Below, in pieces: positions 62,187 through 64,000 of a stretch of DNA of 64,000 nt (positions within the stretch are counted from its first letter, which is position 1; every line of letters begins with the position of its first letter). This DNA comes from Alentia gelatinosa (Eukaryota; Annelida; Polychaeta; Phyllodocida; Polynoidae), in assembly GCA_950022655.1 (NCBI GenBank), contig OX465581.1:106127125-106191124 (forward strand), read 5' to 3'. The translations under genes and the position numbers were made by a program. Below the pieces are notes generated by a model. That model was not told where the DNA came from, made no database searches, and saw only the letters and a program-made list of their open reading frames with translations.

Positions 62187-63108
62187 GAATAGCAGTATTT
62201 ATTGACATCAAGAAAATTCAGTTACAATGAGATATCATGATAAAATTTCAGCAAGATGTTCTACATTGTAGCCGTCAACATAAGAAAATGTTATTAGTAG
62301 AACAAAAATTCAACATGCGTCATGAGAAAAAAAGCTGATTTATATAAACTAAACACCTTTGATGTCTTATTTGAAAAAAAAAATGAAAAAAAGACACCAT
62401 AGGATATTTGTTATCATCTGTAACATTTCTTATACATAATTTTTCATCAACAGCCCGCCAGCCGGAACCGGAAAGGACGTCGCCGACATTCATTCCCAGA
62501 CACGACGTCCGGACGCCGTCAGCGACCCCACCGCCCTCCCCACCACCAGGTGGCATCACCCCTGAACTGTCACTCGAGGAGGAAGAACCGCCAGCCCTGG
62601 TGAGCCTTTTGTTTTAATTGACTGGACCTTTACACGGAGCTTTAGACCACATAGATCAAGGCTCTAGCTGTTGACATATATTTTTTTTAAAAGACATATT
62701 TTTGTCTATTGATTAATACGATTTACATTTGTCTTTGATAAACAAGCACAAGAAAGATACTAGATATATGTCGATTATTGTATTGCTGAAACATTTCAAC
62801 CACTTTATTCAAGCAATCTGTGGGTGCAATGTAGTGCATCTTGAAAGGTTATGTACGTCTAGGCGTTTGGTAATTAATCAAAATGAAGCCAAACCTACTG
62901 GTAGTTAACATTTCAATAAGATTAACTCCCATTAAACTGATTGTTTCTGTCCACGTAGCCTGCTCCGCCACCAATTAGAGTAGAGACACGGGACACAGGA
63001 GTCATGGTAAACATGGTAAAGATAGTTCGGGCATACGAGGTAGATGAGGATGAGGAGGACATGGTGATAGTGCAAAGAAATACTAAAGCACAGAAACATA
63101 TGATAGAG
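30018..63108 (+). CDS. TALPID3: TALPID3 (KIAA0586) ortholog, partial, 16 exons
   Basis: Split gene for the centrosomal/basal-body protein Talpid3, which in vertebrates sits at the distal end of centrioles and is needed for ciliogenesis and Hedgehog signalling. The identification rests on several blocks recalled from the vertebrate protein: [10 protein letters not shown] (coiled coil), [13 protein letters not shown], a [20 protein letters not shown] block, [42 protein letters not shown] and [12 protein letters not shown], in the same order as in vertebrates. Exon lengths sum to 2659 nt (about 886 codons), all introns are GT-AG, and all codons split across introns rejoin in frame. The 5' exons with the start codon and the 3' exons were not found in the window. 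Exons have much higher GC than introns. Intron 3 is 19.6 kb and hosts a retroelement insertion on the same strand. Confidence 0.92.
30109..30448 (+). other. TALPID3 intron
   Basis: AT-rich intron with no embedded feature. Confidence 0.7.
30449..30487 (+). CDS. TALPID3: TALPID3 micro-exon, 13 codons
   Basis: A 39-bp phase-0 exon between AATCTTTCAG and GTATGT. It encodes [19 protein letters not shown] resembles the QQIDIQ segment of vertebrate Talpid3, supporting the call despite the size. Confidence 0.75.
30842..30910 (+). CDS. TALPID3: TALPID3 exon, 23 codons
   Basis: Acceptor TTTTCTTACAG, donor TTG/GTGAGT, phase 0 at both ends. It encodes [12 protein letters not shown] and GPFPLDDFL. Placement follows from phase and position; the residues themselves are weakly conserved. 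Confidence 0.7.
31745..32690. promoter_or_regulatory. Intronic CpG-rich island with TAATC-type motifs
   Basis: The block starts with CCTAATCTTTCC (31751) and AGGATTAGTTC (31790), inverted TAATC cores about 40 bp apart that resemble Otx/K50 homeodomain sites. GTGATTACACCTTTG (32137) resembles a T-box half site next to a TCF/LEF-like core. It could be an intronic enhancer or an internal promoter. Confidence 0.4.
34087..34157 (+). mobile_element. tRNA-like SINE head
   Basis: AGAGTGGCCGAGAGGG resembles the A box of a Ser/Leu-type tRNA and CTGGTTGAATCCCCG the B box (GGTTCGAATCC), at tRNA-like spacing. The 3' extent and target duplications were not resolved. A true tRNA gene is unlikely because the arms do not close. 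Confidence 0.5.
34610..35260. promoter_or_regulatory. Intronic island with homeodomain motifs and GAGCAGCTC pair
   Basis: GAGCAGCTC occurs at 34666 and 34678, 12 bp apart. Many ATTA cores follow: CTAATTTGAC (34811), TTTGATTAGATTAGG (34865), ACAATTAGATC (34886), TCAATTAGTTGATT (35181), GCTAATTGCGG (35206) and GATAATTAGAG (35225). Candidate developmental enhancer. Confidence 0.4.
36160..36313 (+). repeat. Dispersed repeat, truncated copy
   Basis: Shares the words TGGTTTGAACCTCCC, GTGGCTGACA and TGATCCCAATTGACATCCCTG with copies at 59,272-59,534 and 61,350-61,615. Its right end matches the inverted end of the element at 115-735. Confidence 0.5.
37233..37310. repeat. TTAACCC start with TGCCTNNAGGC palindromes
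   Basis: TTAACCCATCGG is followed by GATGCCTTAAGGCA and GATGCCTGAAGGCG, the same arrangement as at 24,118. Probably a fragment of the same MITE family. Confidence 0.35.
37850..38030. promoter_or_regulatory. GC-rich island
   Basis: CpG-rich with CCATTAGGCC, GAGCTAAATAACG and CCATAATCCCACG homeodomain-like cores. No coding signal. Confidence 0.3.
38440..38665. repeat. Purine-rich tract
   Basis: The plus strand is almost entirely A and G for about 220 bp (GGAAGG/GAGAAG words). The long open frames across it are low-complexity. Confidence 0.7.
38716..38800 (+). mobile_element. Degenerate tRNA-like SINE head
   Basis: GGGTGGTCGAGTGATGCAG resembles a Ser-type A box, and GACGAGAGCGAGTCACG a decayed B box about 35 bp later. 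Confidence 0.35.
39700..40140. promoter_or_regulatory. GC island with GAGCWGCTC cluster
   Basis: GAGCTGCTC (40004), GAGCAGCTC (40025) and GAGCAACTC (40101) lie within 110 bp, with GTCACGACAG at 40051. The 38,280-38,344 segment has the same two motifs. Confidence 0.4.
41283..41306 (-). ncRNA. Hammerhead-like core (weak)
   Basis: On the minus strand CTGATGA (41306-41300) is followed by a short CTG/CAG stem and then GAAA (41286-41283). The flanks (ATGCCTGATGA and CGAAACC) match the motif in the nearby Penelope-like element. No stem I was identified, so it may be a decayed relict. Confidence 0.3.
41679..41693. repeat. Target-site duplication, 5' copy, of Penelope-like element
   Basis: AAGCTTTCCATTGTA is repeated exactly at 48207-48221, abutting both outer ends of the element. 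Confidence 0.9.
41694..41745 (-). repeat. 5' inverted segment of Penelope-like element
   Basis: Reverse complement of 42305-42354 and 47560-47609 in the element's own 3' UTR (key string ATCGGTGCCCCGATTTTATC). It lies between the target duplication and the truncated unit, as known for Penelope-type insertions. Confidence 0.9.
41741..42274 (+). pseudogene. Truncated ORF2 C-terminus in 5' pseudo-LTR
   Basis: Encodes the zinc-finger-like cysteines and the whole GIY-YIG domain in frame up to TAG at 42272-42274, but lacks the reverse transcriptase. It is a by-product of the tandem arrangement. A 127-codon frame starts at the internal ATG 41891. Confidence 0.85.
42522..42559 (+). ncRNA. Hammerhead-ribozyme-like core, 5' pseudo-LTR
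   Basis: CTGATGA (42522-42528), a perfect 5-bp stem II GAAAC/GTTTC with an 8-nt loop, GAAA (42547-42550), then CCACGA and GTC (42557-42559) as the possible cleavage triplet. Hammerhead motifs with very short stem III are known from pseudo-LTRs of Penelope-like elements. I could not find a convincing stem I, so activity is uncertain. Confidence 0.5.
42977..44956 (+). CDS. ORF1 of Penelope-like element: PIP-box, NLS and RGG protein
   Basis: A 659-residue protein of no family I recognise, starting 24 bp after the pseudo-LTR junction. Seen in order: low-complexity acidic/polar N-terminus; QRRINPFS (85-92, PIP-like); QKSIRCYF (129-136), an exact match to the PCNA-interacting consensus QxxIxxYF; GKRKR (307-311) and PKKRK (340-344), typical nuclear-localisation clusters; a charged, probably helical region (about 430-570); and an RGG/RG-rich tail (612-651) typical of RNA-binding proteins. 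The stop TAA overlaps the ORF2 start (TAATG), suggesting coupled translation. A role as a nuclear RNA-packaging protein that docks on PCNA is inference. Other Penelope-like elements often have a single ORF. Confidence 0.85.
   Translation: MSNKNPAGTSAGQAWSDQLLQETDGESTEMDTTAQSAAAKNDNANVLNQQAEGPAASAVNTAPRDPRRNGVTDREQAAAADKPIQRRINPFSRMRTAASPVVTTESERVEQVSSNTSTPKTDNVQPLGQKSIRCYFTKSDKAQGRGTKNGAEKLKDTDSHNESVRNNMEAVKGLDPASVPHTETTTTDHTAEVEVSTHTHSNERDSGQATRSDCENVATTVEQPDTTDLSTIDTLGGEKERDTASAPTSKGLTATKPSRSYDSQTLRGTIKIKASEGINQGTDDTGSPTPTSGDQMPTTPTRTPRLGKRKRIIEPNVDACNEVLSLLVGLDTETESDCTPKKRKTCVNRKPNEIQNGVDLTSSFAEIRSDNQHDNTLPYSLGMRKVMNIDEIKRNITKPNPFTVTKNMEHTGNSCSNILQSIDSLVPEEARGPWRQAKNEGNKSVKSLLRAQWYESAIEEGHTEPWAVGVTEPPQYIANTVVMNEVESIRRKAANDIMEATMKYFYHAHHAQQKASKAYYHTVQQLVDDENTVQDSNMIMAKIRAHNEKAHRHEETQETEKLQAKKDLLPQRMPGAHEFRDPATAALKQQRANKPPSAAAGKPDFPADPPAYQRGGRGRRGGGTRQTPYEKPNRGQNKRGGRGRGKGRGRGDQPPPKPE
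44956..47529 (+). CDS. ORF2: reverse transcriptase with GIY-YIG endonuclease
   Basis: 857 residues. The N-terminal part (1-200) is charged linker. Reverse transcriptase motifs are visible: [13 protein letters not shown] with catalytic D384 (motif A), [19 protein letters not shown] (motif B, about 442-460) and RYIDD with D484 and D485 (motif C). A cysteine cluster C714, C719, C722 with H734/H740 precedes the GIY-YIG nuclease: VIY (753-755), YIG (766-768), R775 and E834. This order is diagnostic of endonuclease-bearing Penelope-like elements, which cut target DNA with GIY-YIG and prime reverse transcription there. All catalytic residues I can check are present. The start overlaps the ORF1 stop; the Neptune- versus Poseidon-type subgroup is not resolved. 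Confidence 0.95.
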   Translation: MDCAKNLETHDVTLTTPVGVTPVGASTATLCNTNISPDLHVTEFDTCAMSNKTSQCSYTGVLVDHCSEIGKISSKDNQTNKTQSETSKKNPILINLSKRILTKDEESILEKGLNFCPVQQSLNEGDLKVELDEFHQKLRTTQFFSKDKPSTGPITSNTQGTNLSYENEKVIRSLKEKSGWKPPLGSQNLESFISINEINLSKPDQKRKRPKQNVNQSEREALYRLKKDDSIVIKSADKGGATVIQDTVQYIAEADRQLGDPETYERLGTDPTATLYNEIEKKIDEMRENGEIGNRMAGALKTKKVRAPNIYFLPKIHKRERPPPGRPVVSANGCATEKISAFVDNFLKPMVPKIASYVKDTNDFVNKIEGVGQINDKTLIGTLDVSSLYTNIPNTEGIQVIAEKLGNSRPATSKPTNKSLVDLLEMVLTKNNMIFNGTHYLQKRGTAMGTRLAPSYANLYMEFIEETILSSYHLMPRIWWRYIDDIFYIWDHGEEELAKWLDHMNTAHHSIKFTNEYSREEIAFLDTKVKVNQGKLYTDLYSKPTDANTYLRYDSAHPPATKRSLPYSQFLRIKRICGRKEDYEKHVGAKLSEFREKGYPHKILTESKQKVDDTPREDLLRTKKVEPTDEGTNRTYLISTYRPGNNKLGDVVTKNWDLLGRSITTKKIYGSRLIKGYRRPKNLKDHLVTAKLNYHPEKGDNQRSKKPETNRNTCKRKNCRYCFKINKGGKLTSHTTKRRHDTKWNVTCNSSNVIYCINCKKCGKQYIGQTKRKMRERMYEHLRNISKNATQNEVPIHFNQSDHNGTEDVEFYVLDFIYRHPQSERAGTLRNKIEFNWIHRLKSQSPWGLNTMDNRYG
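46996..48206 (+). repeat. 3' pseudo-LTR
   Basis: Near-identical to 41741-42952. It overlaps the ORF2 3' end, continues through the UTR and ends at CTACACACC just before the 3' target duplication. Confidence 0.95.
47777..47814 (+). ncRNA. Hammerhead-ribozyme-like core, 3' pseudo-LTR
   Basis: Identical copy of the motif at 42522-42559, 5255 bp downstream. Two copies in one transcript would bracket one unit, as expected if the ribozyme processes tandem RNAs. Confidence 0.5.
48207..48221. repeat. Target-site duplication, 3' copy, of Penelope-like element
   Basis: Exact repeat of 41679-41693. Confidence 0.9.
48755..48990. repeat. C-rich pentamer minisatellite, G-quadruplex-prone on minus strand
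   Basis: The plus strand is built from CCCGC, CCAGC and CCCGT-type units for about 230 bp. The complementary strand is a run of GGGCGGG words. Long proline/arginine frames across it are artefacts of the repeat. Confidence 0.85.
50131..50451. mobile_element. MITE with perfect 16-bp inverted ends
   Basis: AGTCCTGAGCGTTTAA (50131-50146) and its exact complement TTAAACGCTCAGGACT (50436-50451) bound a 321-bp AT-rich element without an ORF. It ends 46 bp before the next TALPID3 exon. The target duplication is unclear. Confidence 0.75.
50498..50742 (+). CDS. TALPID3: TALPID3 exon with essential coiled coil
   Basis: Acceptor CATGTGAGTAG, phase 0. It encodes an Ala/Gly/Pro-rich segment, then a coiled coil including [20 protein letters not shown]. 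This aligns with the vertebrate Talpid3 coiled coil needed for centrosomal localisation. I place the donor at GC/GTACGA (50743) because this phase joins exactly to the next exon (Ala codon GCT). It is a weak donor; read-through would end at TAA 50777-50779. Confidence 0.85.
50743..51299 (+). other. TALPID3 intron
   Basis: AT-rich; nothing embedded. Confidence 0.7.
51300..51372 (+). CDS. TALPID3: TALPID3 exon, basic helix block
   Basis: Acceptor TTACACATAG, donor CAG/GTGTGT. It encodes [20 protein letters not shown], matching the IRIRKTVDEWI block of the vertebrate protein. Confidence 0.9.
51373..51871 (+). other. TALPID3 intron
   Basis: No embedded feature recognised. Confidence 0.7.
51872..52117 (+). 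CDS. TALPID3: TALPID3 exon, 82 codons, basic linker
   Basis: Acceptor TATTTCTGCAG, donor CTG/GTAGGA, phase 0 at both ends. It starts [17 protein letters not shown] and continues as a Lys/Pro/Ser-rich basic linker. Confidence 0.88.
52118..53795 (+). other. TALPID3 intron with foldback repeats
   Basis: Contains the hairpin at 52,534-52,637 and a 10-bp palindrome pair GATACACTGC/GCAGTGTATC (53003, 53046). AT-rich otherwise. Confidence 0.6.
52534..52637. repeat. Foldback hairpin, about 36-bp arms
   Basis: GAATACTGTCTTAGGCT and GACGTTGTTTTATA on the left are mirrored by TATAAAACAACGTC and AGCCTAGACTGTATTC on the right. Confidence 0.8.
53796..53955 (+). CDS. TALPID3: TALPID3 exon with [13 protein letters not shown] block
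   Basis: Acceptor CTAACTTCAG, donor ACAG/GTGAGC, leaving one spare base. The residues [18 protein letters not shown] and KVRYSGASP parallel the vertebrate DYMLQVYGKPVYQG and LRFNSPSP motifs; this is one of the strongest family matches. Confidence 0.93.
54329..54352 (-). ncRNA. Hammerhead-like core (weak)
   Basis: The minus strand reads CTGATGA, stem GTCC with loop CAATC and GGAT (one G-U pair), then GAAACC. No stem I or clear cleavage triplet was found. Confidence 0.25.
54438..54698 (+). mobile_element. 5'-truncated tRNA-derived SINE
   Basis: Same family as 7411-7748, beginning within the B box (GAGTCCCACTACGGCC) and ending in a CAAACC-type tail. A 13-bp target duplication, ACTTATTAGATAC (54425-54437) and ACTTATTGGATAC (54699-54711), shows the truncation happened at insertion. 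Confidence 0.85.
55051..55161 (+). CDS. TALPID3: TALPID3 exon with YYFSPSGRG
   Basis: Acceptor TCTCACACAG, donor CTG/GTGAGT, phase 1 at both ends. It encodes [20 protein letters not shown] followed by SPSGRGQQQ, matching the QQYLFSPSRE motif of vertebrates. Confidence 0.9.
55162..56600 (+). other. TALPID3 intron with antisense Penelope-like relict
   Basis: Holds the relict at 56,020-56,370. The 55,440-55,730 part has an open minus-strand frame of unknown origin, possibly the relict's UTR or next unit. Confidence 0.6.
56020..56370 (-). pseudogene. Decayed Penelope-like ORF2 C-terminus (GIY-YIG)
   Basis: The minus strand translates, with frame breaks and an internal stop, to [28 protein letters not shown], then [38 protein letters not shown] and SLNTMDSRS. 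These align with the GIY-YIG region of the intact element ([56 protein letters not shown]). It is a different, older lineage in opposite orientation. Confidence 0.85.
56601..56905 (+). CDS. TALPID3: TALPID3 exon with [11 protein letters not shown]
   Basis: Acceptor ATTGTTCTAG, donor CAG/GTGAGG. It starts [20 protein letters not shown], matching the vertebrate EGHLIPMAI motif, then a Pro/Gly-rich region ending KPDVQQQ. About 101 codons and very GC-rich. Confidence 0.93.
56906..58020 (+). other. TALPID3 intron with foldback repeat
   Basis: Inverted repeat at 57,074-57,193; the remainder is AT-rich with ACTGTACAATACC-like short words (57,250-57,360). Confidence 0.6.
57074..57193. repeat. Foldback repeat, about 36-bp arms
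   Basis: GTTTTGATCAAAGTCAT and CTCCAACTCGTTTG are mirrored by CAAACTCGTGGAG and ATGACCTTGACCAAAAC. Confidence 0.75.
58021..58149 (+). CDS. TALPID3: TALPID3 exon, 43 codons
   Basis: Acceptor CTAACCCCAG, donor GAG/GTAGTA, phase 0. It encodes [20 protein letters not shown] and an Ala/Pro-rich end ([10 protein letters not shown]). Low conservation; accepted on splice sites and phase. Confidence 0.8.
58150..58796 (+). other. TALPID3 intron
   Basis: AT-rich; nothing recognised. Confidence 0.7.
58797..59041 (+). CDS. TALPID3: TALPID3 exon with acidic stretch and PSFPP
   Basis: Acceptor TTCAAACAG, donor TG/GTACGT (splits the Trp codon). An acidic run [15 protein letters not shown] is followed by [11 protein letters not shown], matching YNGPPFPP of vertebrates, and the helical end [12 protein letters not shown]. 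Confidence 0.92.
59042..59975 (+). other. TALPID3 intron with dispersed repeat
   Basis: Contains a copy of the repeat family at 59,272-59,534. Confidence 0.6.
59272..59534 (+). repeat. Dispersed repeat copy
   Basis: Aligns by eye with 61,350-61,615: AGTTTTCCA start, TTTTGTGTAAATCAAAGAT, ACCTCCCCACAGAC, and an AACTGACATCCCTG end. Confidence 0.65.
59976..60154 (+). CDS. TALPID3: TALPID3 exon with [13 protein letters not shown] helix
   Basis: Acceptor GATACCTCCAG, donor [30 protein letters not shown] corresponds to the vertebrate WVEQEIMSRIIS block; a Ser-rich linker follows. Confidence 0.93.
60155..60498 (+). other. TALPID3 intron
   Basis: An open frame runs from the intron into the next exon (60366 on) but is not supported as coding. 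Confidence 0.65.
60499..60752 (+). CDS. TALPID3: TALPID3 exon with [12 protein letters not shown]
   Basis: Acceptor ATTTTCACCAG, donor [29 protein letters not shown] matches the vertebrate LQLFVDAGVPVN segment almost residue for residue; a Pro/Arg-rich tail follows. Confidence 0.95.
60753..61853 (+). other. TALPID3 intron with dispersed repeat
   Basis: Contains a repeat copy at 61,350-61,615; AT-rich elsewhere. Confidence 0.6.
61350..61615 (+). repeat. Dispersed repeat copy with inverted ends
   Basis: Left end AGGATGCCAGTTTTCC and right end AACTGAAAACCCTG are related in inverse to the ends of the element at 115-735. Shares TGGTTTGAACCTCCC with 36,167. Confidence 0.6.
61854..62070 (+). CDS. 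TALPID3: TALPID3 exon, Thr/Pro-rich
   Basis: Acceptor CTGCTTCCAG, donor [30 protein letters not shown] resembles the vertebrate PTPQPTPPCSP stretch. Extremely GC-rich, 72 codons. Confidence 0.88.
62071..62453 (+). other. TALPID3 intron with poly-T
   Basis: A 28-base T run at 62,159-62,186; AT-rich throughout. Confidence 0.7.
62159..62186. repeat. Poly-T run, 28 bp
   Basis: Homopolymer. Could be the tail of a minus-strand retroposon, but no body was recognised. Confidence 0.9.
62454..62599 (+). CDS. TALPID3: TALPID3 exon, Pro-rich then acidic
   Basis: Acceptor TTCATCAACAG, donor [29 protein letters not shown] then [20 protein letters not shown]; the SxELxxEEE end recalls the region before the vertebrate PLEEENP. 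Confidence 0.85.
62600..62958 (+). other. TALPID3 intron
   Basis: AT-rich; nothing recognised. Confidence 0.7.
62959..63108 (+). CDS. TALPID3: TALPID3 exon (last seen), 50 codons
   Basis: Acceptor GTCCACGTAG, donor GAG/GTATGG, phase 0. [20 protein letters not shown] followed by an acidic DEDEED run. Less GC-rich than its neighbours. Called on phase and splice sites; conservation is weak. Confidence 0.7.
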
Positions 63109-64000
63109 GTATGGGAGTAGTGTGGGCTGTGACTTGTCTTCTGATGATTTTCCAACTACTACCTTAAGTTGGTAGTAATAACCTGTGTTCAACTTATTCA
63201 CTGTGTTGCCTAGAATAAGGTATTAATTCTGTGTAATTTGTGTAAACTCGTGTGAATGTTCTTCACTGATTACAATACCGTTAGGGTTACATGGCATGGT
63301 ATCCAATATTGTGTATTTAGCAACAAAAACTATTCTAATTAACTTCTAATTCTGCTTTCTATTACTGACTCGCTGAATGTTTTCTAGTACTGAGTTATGT
63401 GTTTGATTGATACGTGAAAATCCTATAACCCCAAAGTTATAACCCCATTTTAGAGAATGTTACACTAATATATGAATTTTGTGAGTGTAGTTGATTTTTT
63501 CACATGGCTTGACAGAATTTTAAACACAAAAATAGATTAAAATGTCCAGCTATGTTTAAAAAGCACAAAAAGTGAAACGGGTATTATTCATTACATATAC
63601 TTGCATTTATTCTTTATTCGTAGAAACATTAAATCATAAATGTTCCGATTACTCAAATAAAAAGTTGTAAATCTGGGCGATGTACAAAAAAGAAAATGAT
63701 TAATCAAATATAGTTATACATGTACATCAACTTTCGAATGAATATTAATCTTATTTTCTTGACTTGGATTCAAGGCCACAACTGATATTGGGTAAGATTG
63801 TAAACTTAATACTGTATCATAAACGGACAAGTAACTTTCCGATGCCATGATTTAGTTATACGCTGTATTATTCCATCCTGGTCGCTTTTCTACTATGATC
63901 TATCAGGTATTGCCTCATCCTATCCAGCCCAACCTTACACGCTCCTAACTTGTCCTGCGATGAGACCCAATATAATGCTATTTCACCCACCTTCTCTGTT
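63109..64000 (+). other. Probably TALPID3 intron; no exon supported
   Basis: AT-rich to the window end. The gene should continue beyond 64,000. Confidence 0.5.

Overview
The window is animal nuclear DNA. Short GT-AG exons with GC-rich codons lie in long AT-rich introns, among tRNA-derived SINEs, foldback elements and a Penelope-like retroelement. The mix suggests a marine invertebrate (lophotrochozoan or amphioxus-like), but the sequence does not settle the species. No rRNA, genuine tRNA gene, CRISPR array or bacterial operon was seen.

One host gene is recognisable. The plus strand from 30,018 to 63,108 carries 16 exons, about 886 codons, of TALPID3 (KIAA0586), a centrosome and ciliary basal-body protein needed for ciliogenesis and Hedgehog signalling. 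Every junction is GT-AG and every splice phase closes. The start of the gene (before 30,018) and its end (after 63,108) were not found. A 19.6-kb intron separates exons 3 and 4; the other introns are 2 kb or shorter.

Layout. 1-30,017 has no gene I can support: it holds repeats (inverted-repeat element 115-735, SINE 7,411-7,748, foldbacks at 8.6, 9.7, 27.7 and 29.5 kb, AT microsatellites) and GC/CpG-rich islands at about 1.3-2.1, 2.9-3.2, 4.5-4.8, 12.3-12.7, 18.5-18.9, 19.2-20.5, 21.6-22.1 and 25.0-25.3 kb. The 19.2-20.5 kb island has RFX X-box, CRE, CCAAT and E-box motifs and is my best candidate promoter, possibly of TALPID3. 30.0-63.1 kb is TALPID3 with its introns, which hold more islands (31.8-32.7, 34.6-35.3, 37.9-38.0, 39.7-40.1 kb), SINEs, inverted-repeat elements and an antisense Penelope-like relict at about 56.0-56.4 kb. 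The last 0.9 kb shows no exon I can support.

The standout is a complete, very young Penelope-like element at 41,694-48,206. It has a 15-bp target duplication on each side, 1.2-kb direct pseudo-LTRs that differ at about five positions, a short 5' inverted repeat, and two intact ORFs that overlap as TAATG. ORF2 is a reverse transcriptase with a C-terminal GIY-YIG endonuclease. ORF1 is a 659-residue protein of unknown family with a canonical PCNA-binding (PIP-box) peptide, two nuclear-localisation-like basic clusters, a predicted helical segment and an RGG/RG-rich tail. Each pseudo-LTR carries a hammerhead-ribozyme-like core. Together these suggest a retroelement whose accessory protein may tie its ribonucleoprotein to the replication machinery; that reading is inference.
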